From the NCBI RefSeq assembly GCF_036850765.1, contig NC_089490.1, positions 277,030,482 through 277,094,481 of the forward strand: a stretch of 64,000 nucleotides of DNA, given 5' to 3'. The notes below the pieces were generated by a model that was given only the letters and a program-made list of their open reading frames with translations, searched no databases and was not told the origin of the DNA. Source of the DNA: Saccopteryx bilineata. Lineage: Eukaryota > Chordata > Mammalia > Chiroptera > Emballonuridae. Below, one piece after another: positions 49,305 to 60,836 of the stretch. How positions within the stretch are numbered: position 1 is the stretch's first letter; each line of letters starts with the position of its first letter. Both the position numbers and the translations under genes were made by a program.

Positions 49305-50349
49305 TAGTCCTGAGGCTGGTGGGTTAGAAATCATGCCCCAGAATCTGGTCCTTTTCTTGGTTAGTGTTTGGCTGACACCTTTTTATTATTTTTTTTTCAG
49401 AAAAATTTTTAGCTGTGAAGATTTAACATGCAGCAGATACAAGACACCAAATCTTAAGCCAGCTGTGGGGTAAACCAAAAAATAATCCAGTTTATACCAC
49501 AAAATCATCAGTTGCTACCAGTATTGGTGGTACTGTTATCTCTCTAGAAAAGGGTGAAAATGGACAGAAGATTAGAGAATGGGTTGAACCTTTCTTTGCC
49601 TTTAAGGAATCTGTGCTGCCTTGTAATCTCCACCCCAGAACAGGAAGTATCTCTTTCCTACCCTTTCTAGGAATTTTAGTACAAGTGTGTTTTTCCATAG
49701 AAGTCAGATCATTCTCTCTGCATACTTTAGGTCTTTTCAGTGATGGGATTCAAATAATTTAGCAACCAGTTCTCTGCCCTAATGACCATTTTAAGTGTAA
49801 ACAAATTACCAAATGGAAGTTTATTATTTCATGCATTTAATACTTAAACAAGAAAAGAGGTACACAAAACTAGATTATGTTATGAGTTTTAAAATATTAA
49901 TAAAAATATTAAATAATACCTTAAAAAAACAATAAGACTGTTATTTAAGATATTTCCATATTGCTTCCATATTGTGAGCATTTATCCACGGCTTCTGAAA
50001 TGGGCGATAAGATCACCTTTGAAATTTATATTTCAATTGGTTCATTGTATCCTAGCTTCCTATTGGTTTCACCACTTGGGGAATCCCAGCGAACTTATAA
50101 TATCAAGGAGAAATTTGGGGCATAACACAAAGCTGAAACAAATGACAGCTTGTCGCCCCCTGGGTGTTTGGCACTTTTTCTCTTTACATTTGTTTACAGA
50201 AGTAACAGACATGAAGGAATTAAAATGTAGTATTTCATCAAAGGTATAATGAGTTTTATAAAATGAATAAGTAAATATTACAAGCATAGTTCTTTCAAAT
50301 TTCTTTCACCTATGAATGGAATGAACATTACTACGGGCGCTTAGAATAT
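49305..50349. other. unassigned sequence
   Basis: No gene or clear repeat recognised. Confidence 0.45.
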
Positions 50350-50640
50350 GCTATTGTGCAGATGAACATTAAAAAAAGTAAGGAGTTTGATAACGAAGAC
50401 AGCTACTGTATTACCAACAAGCCGGAGCAAACACAGCACGGATACACTGGACAAAAGGATGAGTCAGGTCCTCATCAGAAGGACCAGGGCACTGTGAGAT
50501 TTCTTCACACTACTCAGAATGGCACACAATGTAAAAGTTATGAATTGTTTCTGGAATTTGCCATTTAATATCTTCAGTCTGCAGTTCACCAGAGGGAACT
50601 GAAACCTTGGCAGATGAATCCATGGATAAGGAGGGACTAC
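50350..50640 (+). mobile_element. ancient interspersed repeat, family unresolved
   Basis: The word order TTCTGGAATTTGCCATTTAA... is followed by CTGCAGTTCACCAGAGGGAA and GGATAAGGAGGGACTACTGT, a typical end of an old mammalian repeat. I could not decide between a DNA transposon and an L1 or LTR 3' end. The 70-codon frame here has no known product. Confidence 0.4.
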
Positions 50641-52191
50641 TGTATCTGTTTTAAGTGATTTTTTTTATCATACAGTATAGCATGCATTTAAAATGTTAAT
50701 AAAATGTGTATAAAATAATAAATTAAACATTCAGGGACCCACCACTCATAAATAAAACACTATTGGCATCTTAGCGGTCTGTGTCATGTTCCCTTCCCTT
50801 CCCCCATCACCACAGGTAATTTACTATCCTGAATTTTGTATTAATCATTCCCTTATATTTATAGTAGTCACATATATATTCATATATATGTATAAACTAT
50901 AAATATATGTGTATATATATACATAAATGTGTATACATATATATAACAGTATATATATAGTTTTACCTGTTTTTGAACTTTATCTAAATAGACACACTTT
51001 TTTTGTGTTCGAAAAAAAAAAGAGTAAGGAATGTAAATTTGTGATTTTCACATTGGGTGGCTGTCCAGGTGCCCACATAAGAAAGAACCCTGATTACAAG
51101 TGACATTTTAACAACCGGTTCACCAAATTCAACAAAATATTAGGTATTTGTTCTGCTGAACTGCTGCAAACCAGCTGAATCCCATCCCTTGTCCTTTTTA
51201 TGAGTCACTCAGCATGCTCAGGCAAATTTAGAATTTAGTCAAAATGGCCTGGTCTGGATTTTAGGCCCTTGTCTTTCTTGGGTTGCCTGAGCACAGTCAA
51301 GACTTGCACGGATGTTTGTTTTTCAAGGTTGTGACCATGCTGATTTATAAAAAGAAATTCTGATGTACTTACTATGTTTCTGCCTAAGGGTTACTTGCAA
51401 ATGAACTGAATATGGGAAAATACTTCCATAGTTCTTCAAGTGCGTGTGAACCACCCCCTAAATACTTTTATCATGAACAATACAAGTAGTCCACAATTTC
51501 AAACCATATTTGTGTTAAGTATTAGTATTAAGTTAAATGTCATAAGTATCAAAAAACATAATCCTTTGCCAGTGATTTTTTTACAGAACATCACTAAGAT
51601 ACCCATCGAGTATGACAGGAATATGATGATAGTTTTTACAGATAGTTATAGAACTTATTACATTAGTGTTCCAGCAGAGATTGGTATTTCTGTAAGCTAA
51701 ACCCTCAAACCAGTGTCTTTTTATTTTTTATTGAAACTGTAACTACTACTCAGAAACATGTGCATGAGTGACTCTGGCTAAATTATTTGATTTTTGGAAT
51801 TTTTGTCGTGCATATCATGGTGAGAAAATGTGCCTTTCATTTAAGAAAACAAATGACAGTTTTTAAACTTATACATTTTAACATTTGTTTGCAATCGCAC
51901 TCCTGTGCAAAACCCACCTTAAAGTTCCTTCAATGAATGAAATTGTCATTGAGGAGAAAATACTCTCAGGAGAAAGTTTCTCCTTGAAAGAAGAAACACA
52001 GGAAAACACTCATGTGTGCTTGGCTTAATGGAACTGTATGAATGCAAACAAAATTATTTCCCAGACCGCTGCTCACCTGCCCTCTAGGGCAGGTAGATGT
52101 ACGAGGGTTGTTTCCATGTCCCCAGGACTGACACAAAGATTGAGTAGGGGTGAGGCTCATTTCTACCTGGTCTGGTACAGAGGCTCTAGAC
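50641..52191. other. unassigned AT-rich sequence with TA microsatellite
   Basis: A (TA)n/(ATGT)-rich block occupies about 50862-50962. The rest shows no gene or named repeat. Confidence 0.5.
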
Positions 52192-52459
52192 CAGTGTTTC
52201 CCAACCTTTTTTGTGCCATGCCCCACCTTAACCTTTCTAAAATTTTTATGCACCCCCCTATGTAGCATACATAATTTTTAACATTAAAAAATTGATTTGT
52301 TCACTTAATAAACATAAATGATAGGTTCTAGGAAGAAATCACTATGAAATTGTTAACAAAACACAGTAAGTAAAATTTCAAAACATATAATGAAAAACAG
52401 AAATTTAAATTCCAAATAATTTTAATACAGATTTTTCTATATTAATTTATTATTTTAAT

Positions 52460-53180
52460 TTAGTGTGATCCTTGCGCTTGATGCTTGCTGCACAGAGATT
52501 TTATATTAGGTTCCAATTTGGTTAGCTTTAGTCTCAAGTTTCCACGTTGTGTTATATCCAGCTGATTTCTTTTTTTTACCAGTAAATCATTTACAGCACT
52601 AAATCCATATTCAGCTAAAAATGAAGATGGAAACGGTAGCAATAGTTTTCTTGCACATTTGGTTGAATTTGGGTATTTGATTTCTGTTTCCTCACAAAGC
52701 CATGCCATCACTCCTTTGATATTAAATAAAGCTTTAACTGACTCATCATTTTGCAATTCTGCGAGTTCTTCTTGGTACTGCATATTTGATATATCAGACA
52801 AATCCACTAACATTGGCTGCATCATCCATGTTGGGAAATCAATTTGTTTTAAATCAGAAAATCTTTCTTTGAAATCAGCCAATAGAATATTCAAATGATT
52901 GACAATAACAAGTAAAGCGGTATCAGTTACTTCACATTTTTGGAGCCAATGAAACTGTTTAAAGTTTTTGTTGTTAATATGTTTCTGACATAACTCAATA
53001 TTGGTAATGAAACCAAATATCTTTGCTTTTGCATCGACAAGAGTTTTATTTGTTCCTAGAAGTTGCTTATTTAATATATTTAGTTTTTCAAAGATATCGG
53101 CTAAATAACTCACAAATGCTTTACCATCTATTGTTAACAGATTGTTAACTTCATTTCAGGTTTGTCGCTTAAAAAATCAC
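52460..53180 (-). pseudogene. hAT transposase, C-terminal block
   Basis: The second part of a hAT transposase on the minus strand, 217 codons open from 53113 to 52460, with a readable but frameshifted lead-in up to the L1 junction near 53180. Near its end is the hAT C-terminal dimerisation motif: a Tyr-Pro followed by FPSSFLAEYGFSAVNDLL and KKRNQLD. This pattern is shared with ZBED5/FAM200-like domesticated hAT proteins. The final stop lies close to the element's end, as expected. The shift near 53135-53150 breaks continuity with the upstream block. Confidence 0.82.
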
Positions 53181-53884
53181 TAAGATTGGAGAGGCTGTGG
53201 AGAAAAAGGAACCCTCATACACTGTTGGTGGGAAGGTAAAGTAGTACAACCATTATGGAAGAAAGTATGGTGGTTCCTCAAAAAACTGAAAATAGAACTA
53301 CCTTATGACCCAGCAATCCCTCCACTGGGTATATACCCCCAAAACTCAGAAACATTGATACATAAAGACACATGCAGCCCCATGTTCATTGCAGCATTGT
53401 TCACAGTGGCCAGGACATGGAAACAACCAAAAAGCCCGTCAATAGACGACTGGATAAAGAAGATGTGGCACATATACACTATGGAATACTACTCAGCCAT
53501 AAGAAATGATGACATCGGATCATTTACAGCAAAATGGTGGGATCTTGATAACATTATACGAAGTGAAATAAGTAAATCAGAAAAAACCAGGAACTGCATT
53601 ATTCCATACGTAGGTGGGACATAAAAGTGAAGCTAAGAGACATTGATAAGAGTGTGGTGGTTACGGGGGGAGGGGGGAAAGGGAGAGGGAAAGGGGGAGG
53701 GGGAGGGGCACAAAGAAAACTAGATAGAAGGTGACAGAGGACAATCTGACTTTGGGTGATGGGTATGCAACATAATTGAAAGACAAGATAACCTGGACTT
53801 GTTGATCTTTGAATATATGTAACCTGATTTATTGATGTCGCCCCATTAAAAAAATAAAATTATAATTAAAAAAAACCACTAAGA
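53169..53884 (+). mobile_element. young 5'-truncated L1 3' end inserted in transposase
   Basis: The insert body is about 53183-53868 on the + strand and starts within the C-terminal Cys/His knuckle of ORF2. From there to the stop at 53624 ORF2 is open (about 147 codons), followed by the 3' UTR with a G-rich tract (53665-53708) and an A-rich tail. The flanks AAAAATCACTAAGA and AAAAACCACTAAGA form a target-site duplication that lies in the transposase reading frame. It is nearly the same as the end of the L1 at 0.7-8.5 kb. Confidence 0.92.
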
Positions 53885-54598
53885 GTATCAAACAGTTCCA
53901 TAAATCTTTTCAAACAGTTTCCTTTAGATAGTCATCTTACTTCAGTATGAAGTAAAAGTCTCACATGGTCTTCATTTTGTTCTTCACAAAATAGCTTGAA
54001 AAGACGCTCACATTTGGCACTAGCTTTAATAGCATTCACACACTTTATTACTGTATGTAATACTTCATTCAGAACAGGCGAGATGTTTTTAGCTACCCAG
54101 TTTTCCCTATGAATAACACAATGCACAAGAATCATTTCTGGATTCGCATCTTTCATCAATTTTAAGCAGCCATTTTTCTTGCCCATCATATTGGGAGCAC
54201 CATCTGCAGCACAAGATGTTATATTTTTCATTGGTATATCATTGACATCTAAGTAGTTTTTTAGCTTATTATATATATCTTTGGAGGTAGTGGTGCTTTC
54301 TAATCTTTTACAGAACAACATTTCTTCAGCAAAATGTCCTTTATCAATATATCTTACGTAAGTTATCAATACTGCCTCACTGTCTCTCAAAGTTGATTCA
54401 TCCATTTGCAAGGAGAATTTTCTTGTTTTCAGCTTTTCAATAAGTTGTTTTTCAATATCCTCACTCATTTCATCTATTCTTCTGCTAACAGTATTGTCAC
54501 TGAGTGGCATAGCTTTTATATCTTTGTCATCTTTTTCAAGAACCATTTTAAGAAATGCTGATATTGATGGTTTTATTAAATTCTCCGCCACCCCCAAT
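53869..54598 (-). pseudogene. hAT transposase, central block
   Basis: The open frame runs from about 54598 (it can be read from a Met at 54642, but the first 15-20 residues come from the adjoining foreign segment) to a TGA at 53932; transposase-like codons continue past that stop to the L1 junction. It contains the Ser-Asp-Asn-Thr / RRIDEMSEDIE word, a DEST catalytic-type acidic site, and CAADGAPNMMG with the following acidic/His region (HCVIHRENW). All are standard hAT marks near the DDE catalytic core. Only one stop is seen in over 200 codons. The N-terminus, including any BED zinc finger, is missing. Confidence 0.85.
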
Positions 54599-54691
54599 AG
54601 ACTTCTATAGGAGGCAGATCTTTTACACTGCAGAATCCACAAAGCAGATTCCTCAGTGTGAGGCCTCTTTCAGTCTATTGGGGGTGGCGGA
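54584..54691. repeat. perfect 19-bp inverted repeat (hairpin)
   Basis: TCCGCCACCCCCAATAGAC at 54584-54602 and its exact complement at 54673-54691, with a 70-base loop. The left arm sits exactly where recognisable transposase sequence stops. The arms could be the ends of a small inserted element or a hairpin end of a larger one. Confidence 0.9.
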
Positions 54692-55005
54692 TTCCACCTT
54701 TGGAATTTTTCTGCTCTAGGAAAAGTTCTAGTGTGGAAAAATTAAGCTACTTGCTCTATATTTGAGCGGAATCTGCTGCAGCCTCCCGTTGACTTGAATA
54801 GGAGAGGAAGAAATGTGCCGGAACTGCATTTCTGCCGTACAGGAGATCTCTCTTCTGCAGAATCCACGGGTCTCCCATTGAAGTAAATGAGATGTGGATT
54901 CCACCACAGAAACCGCTGCTTTATAGTGTGAAAGAGCCTTGAAAGATACCATGCTGTGCAGAAACTGCAGTGTATCCTATGACGGAGTTCACACTGTTCT
55001 ATATA
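54692..55005. mobile_element. foreign-looking insert in the hAT element
   Basis: This 0.3 kb segment has repeated short words (GCAGAATCC, GGATTCCAC, CCCATTGAAGTAAATGAGA, TAGTGTGAAAGAGCCTT) unlike the AT-rich sequence around it. Such words recall DNA transposons of frogs, from memory and unverified. It replaces the 5' part of the transposase gene. Confidence 0.4.
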
Positions 55006-55343
55006 GAAAACTTGCCACTAATCTGGAAAAAACAGATCCATTAGTTAAGCAGCTATTTACGGAATGGTAGCCCCAATACACTAGGTAAGGAGGTCAATTA
55101 GTAATAAATATTTCTCAATATATAATTAAATATTGTTTTTGTGATTAATCACTATGTTTAAATTATGTTTGATTTGTAGCTATGAGAATACATAATGCAT
55201 ATCAGGTATTTACATTCCGAATCATAACTGTAGCAAAATTATAGTTATGAAGTAGCCACCAAAATTATTTTTTGGTTTGGGGTCACCGCAACATGAGGAA
55301 CTGTATTGCGGGGTCACTGCATTAGAAAGGTTGAGAACCACTG

Positions 55344-56518
55344 CTTTAATGTAAAACTATTGCACACAAGTGAATTGAGTGAAGTAGATGACTTCAAAAC
55401 ACACATGGCAAAATCAATAGTTTTCTTCTGGAAAATATGGTACTCTTACTTCCTATACAAAATCCCATTGACAAGGGATGTGTGTGTGTATGTGTGTATG
55501 AATAAGAAATGAGACTCTGAGGTGCAGAGTATTTTTGAGCAATGTTTTTTGATAATGTTTGAAAGCAAATGGGATTGAACTGATTGAGGAACCAAGGCCA
55601 AGAACACAAGCCAAGCTACTCCTGACACCTGCTGCTTCAAGTAGCTCCTTTTCTTCTCCAAGATCTGGGGCAGTGCCCTGCAGCCCATCATGCAAACCAC
55701 AGCCCAGTTGTCAGCAAGATGCAATCATGGTAATTAGTTGAGTGACTATAGACCACCTGCGTTAGTGAATTTCCAATATGCAGACTGGGGTCATTCCACA
55801 TTGACTCCATTTCTTCAACTCAAGCACAATTTTTAGGACATAGTGGCCAAGTACTTAATGTCCTTGATTAAACTGATCGATGGGTTGATCAATAATGGAA
55901 GAATGAGTGACTGCTGAACACCATTCCCTTTTTCTCCTCCTGAACAATTCACTGTGTCAAGCTCTGCATAGAAAAATACTAACACCAGTTTCCTGGCCAG
56001 GCCCAGCTCTGACTCTGCCTCCACCATGAAACATCGTTACTCACCCCTCCTTCCTGTGAGTGTTCCACCTCTCTGCTAATCCAATATTCATTAAATGTTC
56101 ATCCATCAAACAGCTAATGAGTTGGTCATGTGCAATGCAGTATGCTTATGCAATAAAGCCACGTACTGTTGTTATTTTCCATAAAAGTTTGCTTAAATAA
56201 AATTTTTTTTAAAAAGTAAAACTTTATCTCATTTATAGTTCTTATAATGAAATTGCAATAATAAATTTGTCAGAGTCAGATTTTTGATCTTTCTCAGGTC
56301 AAACAAACATTTTGACCTTGACTGAAGCAGTTTGTGTCTTTGTCAGAATTACAAAATGTGACATTATGTAAAACAAAGCAGCTAAGAAAGTCAAAACAGG
56401 AGCCTCCAGAGTAAAATCTACAAATACTTATGTTGACTTTTAAGTTTTAACAGAATCCCATAACGTGATTAAATAGAAAGACTTGAGGCAAACACAGAAC
56501 ATTCTACACTTAAAATAC
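55344..56518. other. unassigned sequence with a GT microsatellite
   Basis: A (GT)n block with interruptions lies at about 55478-55502. The open frames at 55.4-55.7 kb on both strands overlap and lack domains. No gene is supported. Confidence 0.45.
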
Positions 56519-56690
56519 TAGAAAGTCAGGGGCGGATTTAACAGCAGGCGCACCAGGCACTCGCCCTGGGCCCTGACTTCTGAAGGGCCCTGCAAAACCC
56601 CCACTTCACATGTTTTTCTATTGGAAGGGGCCCAATATTTTCTTCTGAGCCCAAGGCCTCAACCTTAATTCACTTTGGTGGGAGGTTATC
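56519..56690 (+). mobile_element. possible hAT-like fragment
   Basis: It begins CAGGGGCGGATTTAACAG, a start seen in several hAT-type miniature elements. GC-rich words with GCCCTGGGCCCTGAC and GAAGGGCCCTGCAAAA follow. No inverted end is found, so it may be truncated. Confidence 0.35.
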
Positions 56691-57689
56691 ATAAGATTGT
56701 TCTGTAAATAAATCAAAGGACAAAAGGTTTATATGTTTAATATTTGTCATTAAAAGACTATGATCCTACCATCCATTCCTTAAAATTCAGCTTGAAGAAA
56801 GTGGCATAAAGGTATTAAAATAGAAATGAGAATTCAAATGGGCAGTTTGAGGGTGTAGAAAGAGAGAGCAAGTCCCTTTAAATTGGGAATATTTTTAATG
56901 ATAGGTTAGTATTTCAAAAAAAACTGAAACTTTTGCTCTGACATGTACGCAATTAATCATAAATTATTGAGTTATTCTTTGATCATTACTCAAGAATATG
57001 ATAAATTGGAATTGGAGTGGCTTGTTTGTTATTCTATTTTAAAAAATAATTTTTGTAATATCATTCAAATTAATATTCCTCAGAGTTGCCAAAGGTAGGC
57101 TACTAAAAATGAGTAGATAAAGAAAACAAATATATTAGCATATGTTCCCTTATACATAAAATATCTACTTACCCAAAATATCTATTGTTTTTCAAGTGAC
57201 AAAACTGAAAAAAACAAAGAAACTAACAGCTTGTCCTTGCTTGCTTGTCTTTGCCGATTAGCGAGCTCATGGCTCAGGTCGTGGTGTGGCTCCTCTCAGG
57301 CCCCAGTGACTTTATTGGGCTGACTTTGACGTGCCTCCTTCAAGCTACTGCAGATCACCCAGAACGAGCGTTTTGTTTGTTGTTTGTTTCGATTTTAGGT
57401 TGCAGATTTAAAATCAACCAGTTACAGAGAAACAATAAAATAAGGCTGACAACTTACCATAATATGGCAAACTTATTTTATTTCTGATTTAAAAGAAAGA
57501 ATAAGTTTAGCATATTCAGTTTGCCAGCCACTTTTCTACACCAGCTATGAAAGAGACACCTGAAGTGATTCTTTTCTGTTCTAGGGTCTACACAGAGAGA
57601 AAGCAGCCTTTTATCTGTGCCATAGAAGCATTATATATATTTATGAATGCTCCATTTTTGAAAAAAAATTTGGTTAATCTGTGTTTATT
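56691..57689. other. unassigned, with a CpG-containing island
   Basis: Mostly AT-rich. At 57240-57375 a GC-richer block carries six CpGs and follows a pyrimidine tract ending in GATTAG, giving an exon-like look. Its product, if any, is not recognised. Confidence 0.4.
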
Positions 57690-57860
57690 AAGTGTTTATT
57701 GGGTGATTAGCATTGCTTTAGAACTTTGTACAAATTGTTTCATTTCAGTAACAATCAACTGAATAAAGTAGGTACTATTTGTATCATTATACAAATGGAA
57801 AGTAGAGACTTAATGCAGTGAAATAATTGGCCAAGTGTTATATTTGAGCAGATATACACA
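57690..57860 (-). mobile_element. MIR remnant
   Basis: The order TTTATTGGGTGATTAGCAT, ATTGTTTCATTTCAGTAACA, AAAGTAGGTACTATTTGTAT, CATTATACAAATGGAAA and ATAATTGGCCAAGTG fits the antisense of a MIR. Confidence 0.6.
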
Positions 57861-57949
57861 CAGCTGTATATGACCACAAAGTGTTCACCCTTAGTTTCTC
57901 TAACATATTCTCCAAACACCTGTGTTTTACCTTTTTCCAAAAACACTTC

Positions 57950-58210
57950 AATAGACTCCCAGTGTTCTTCAAATAAAGACGGAAATATCTAAAGACCCAT
58001 TAGTGTTGCCCTAATATTTTTCTCCAGTTCCTGTCATCCTGGGTTCTCTGTGGCTTTCAGTATTTCAATTGCAGGGCCTTTGCATGTGCTGTTCCTTCTA
58101 ACTAAAAATGCTTTTCCATCCCCATTTTGTTTGCTTAAATTCTACCCACCTCTTATGTATCGGTCTGATTGTAATTTCTCAGAAAGATTTTCCCAGACTT
58201 CTGATCATGT
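57950..58210 (-). mobile_element. L2 3' end
   Basis: CAGGGCCTTTGCATGTGCTG, TTCCTTCTAACTAAAAATGC and CTACCCACCTCTTATGTATC match the antisense of the LINE-2 3' end. It is cut on the right by a T-run at 58211. Confidence 0.62.
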
Positions 58211-58820
58211 CAGCCTTCTTACTGTGATTTCTTTTTTTTAAACTTTCTCAAGCTAATGATAAATCTTTATTAAGTAATTTTTAATATTTGAAAAACAAAA
58301 CTCTTAGAATTCTCTTTACACCTAATATACAATATCCGTGCTTTGGTCATCTTAAGTTAAAGGCCTTTTATCATAAAATATATGGTTTTAAACTTTACTC
58401 AAATTGAGCTTATAATTCCTATAACTTCCCTATGTATACCTAACAAAAGAATGTATTAAAATGAGCAAATACAAAACAGCATTGATAATTTACCACTCTT
58501 AATTTGTGGTTTTAGAAACAGTGCATGCACCTAGTATAAGTGTATCGATTCCTTGACTTATTAGTTGCAGTGTACAGTGCAACACAATAAAAAAATACAT
58601 GCTTGGTGAACATTCATATTTATAAGACAGCAGCTAAAGCTTAGGATTCCATACTGACATTTAACTGTCCTACAAGCTGTTAAAATTGTATCATAATATG
58701 CCATCAAGACATTTTTTTAATATTAAAAGAATCAAAGTAAAAAATTGTTATTTGTGAAGTTTTATACAAAATGTAACTTCAATGGAAATAAAAAGTAAAA
58801 TCTGTTTATCTACTATTAAA
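58211..58820 (-). pseudogene. possible 3'-UTR retrocopy, extent unclear
   Basis: On the minus strand, an AATAAA word sits about 20 bases before an A-run (T-run at about 58208-58218). The sequence beyond is AT-rich and even, like a 3' UTR. It abuts and seems to interrupt the L2 fragment. The parent gene and the far end are not known. Confidence 0.25.
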
Positions 58821-59892
58821 GACACATGGGATTTCAGTTTTTGTTATACTGAGAAGAGAACTCATTTGTGTTGGGAGAACAATGCTTCCAAAAATAATTA
58901 GTAGAAAAATACACCAGTATAATGTTTTGTCTTTTCACTGCCAACATAGATTTGGGAAAATACTGAGAATAAAGTCATATACATTCACAGTCATTTATGA
59001 AACATAAAGAGGTATCTTAAAGAAATCTTTTTTATAATTAGAGATAGTTTTGAAATAAAGTAAATTAATTGGAAATCATTTACAAATGAAGTAAACTGGA
59101 GGTTGTCACAGCTGCTTTTGTGTGTTATGTTAAGGACATAACTAGTAAAGTTTAATTTACAAAAATTTCTGAGACCATGATATACCAATCTTTATCTCAC
59201 TTTTCATAGTTGTAACTTCACATTTTTTTGTGGGATTGTCAAATTACTGATGCCTGGTCACAGTGTCTGCACCATGAGGGCTGTGACAATATTTTCCCAT
59301 TATCATCTTTCCTTCCTCAGAAAGAAAAAAAAAAATCTCAGAAATGGCATGTGGTAGCTGTTGGCCACATGCTTGTTAACAAATGAGAACATTTTATTAA
59401 AAACAATAATTTGCTTTTCTTCTTTCTTCACTTATGGAGGACAATGGTTCTACCACAAAGAAGACACTGAAAAGGAAAAAAATGAGGAAGACATTTAAAG
59501 CAAGAAGAAAGAGCAGAGCGATTCCATGATGATTATACAGTGAATATATTTTGGATGGGTGGTGTTTTTCAAATTCCAGAGAGAGAAAAGTATCAACACA
59601 CATCCATTGATAATCACAGTAGCATTCAGAAACTTCCCACAGAAAGAGGCAAGTATCTATGCCTGACAGTTATGAGGACCATGCCTAATCTTATAGCAAA
59701 TATAAAAAGTATATAAGACCATTTCACCATGTTCTAACATTTTGTTCACTTCACCATTTAGCCAAATCAGGTAGTTAGTCCATGTACTCATCAAGTATTT
59801 GTGGAGCATAATGAATAATGAAAAGCAGGGTGACACAAGGAGGTATTTAAATTGTTGAAGTGGTCTGAGATGAAGAACATGATAATTGCAGA
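58821..59892. other. unassigned AT-rich sequence
   Basis: No gene or recognisable repeat. Confidence 0.45.
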
Positions 59893-60327
59893 GAATGTTT
59901 CTTTTGTGTATGTGATAGAGACAGAGAGGAACAGATAAACAGGAAGGGAAAGAGAGGAGAAGCATCAATTCTTCATTGCAGTTCCTTAGTTTCCTTAGTT
60001 GTTCATCAATTGCTTTCTCATATGTGTCTTGATTGGGGGGCTACAGCAGAGCAAGTGACCCCTTGCTTAAGAAAAGAACCTTGGGCTCAAGCCAGCAACC
60101 TTGAACTTCAAGCCAGAGACTTTAGGCTCAAGCCAGTGACCACGGGGTCATATCTATGATCCAGCACTCAAGCCAGCTTCCCCACGTTCAAGCTGGTAAG
60201 AACCCACTCAAGCTGGATGAGCCCGCACTCAAGCCAGTGATCTTGGGGTTTCAAACGTGGATCCTCCACATCCCAGACCAATACTCTATCCACTTCACCA
60301 CTGCCTGGTCAAGCAGGAATGTTTCTT
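59893..60327 (-). mobile_element. Rhin-1-type SINE with expanded internal repeats
   Basis: The body is 59904-60316, with an 11-base duplication GAATGTTTCTT at 59893-59903 and 60317-60327. At about 413 bases it is roughly 90 longer than the other copies here. The extra length comes from additional CTCAAGCCAGTGACC-type units of about 20 bases between 60060 and 60250. Confidence 0.92.
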
Positions 60328-60525
60328 ATATTTGGCTCTGCCTATTCCTAATCTTGAACTATTGCTGTAGAATTGAAATTAGACTTCAGGGTAAAAGCCA
60401 AATATAAGTACTTAAGCATCTATGTTATGGAAGAGATAGAAGTGGTACCTACCCATTGTTGGTATTAGATGAAATATTGATGAATAAAAGAAAAATATCT
60501 AAAAGTCTGTTAAGGACAAACTAGA

Positions 60526-60836
60526 CTGACCACGTGGTGGCACAGTGGATAGAGTGTCGGACTGGGATGCAGAAGACCCAGGTTCAAGACCTCAAGGTTG
60601 CCAGCTTGAGCGCGGGCTCATCTGGTTTGAGCAAAGCTCACCATTTGGACCCAAGGTCACTGGCTTGAGCAAGGGGTTATTCGGTCTGCTGAAGGACCAT
60701 GGTCAAGGCACATATAAGAAAGCAATCAATGAACAAGGAAGGTGTCGCAACAAAAAACTGATGATTGATGCTTCTCATCTCTCTCCATTCCTGTCTGTCT
60801 GTCCCTATCTATCCCTCTATTGCTGCCATAGAAATT
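60526..60836 (+). mobile_element. Rhin-1-type SINE
   Basis: The + strand head is CTGACCACGTGGTGGCACAG with a B box GGTTCAAGACC at 60581-60591. Next come the body (GAGCGCGGGCTCATCTGG, AGCAATCAATGAACAA) and a 3' end GTCTGTCTGTCCCTATCTAT. The target-site duplication is not resolved. It lies 209 bases from the previous copy, in the opposite orientation. Confidence 0.9.

Larger units (their letters stand above)
52192..55343 (-). mobile_element. hAT DNA transposon with transposase, split by L1
   Basis: The ends are inverted: CAGTGTTTCCCAACCTTTTT at 52192 and, on the complement of 55343, CAGTGGTTCTCAACCTTTCT. They share most bases over the first 34 positions and start with the CAGTG typical of hAT-Charlie/SPIN-like elements. 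Inside lie two transposase blocks in the minus direction. The 8-base flanks (CTCTAGAC and CTTTAATG) do not match well, so the two ends may have decayed or come from two elements. Without the L1 insert the element is about 2.45 kb. Confidence 0.75.

Noticed and set aside
55394..55741. overlapping frames of 60-92 codons on both strands
   Set aside because: They overlap one another, span a GT microsatellite, and have no recognisable domain or start context.
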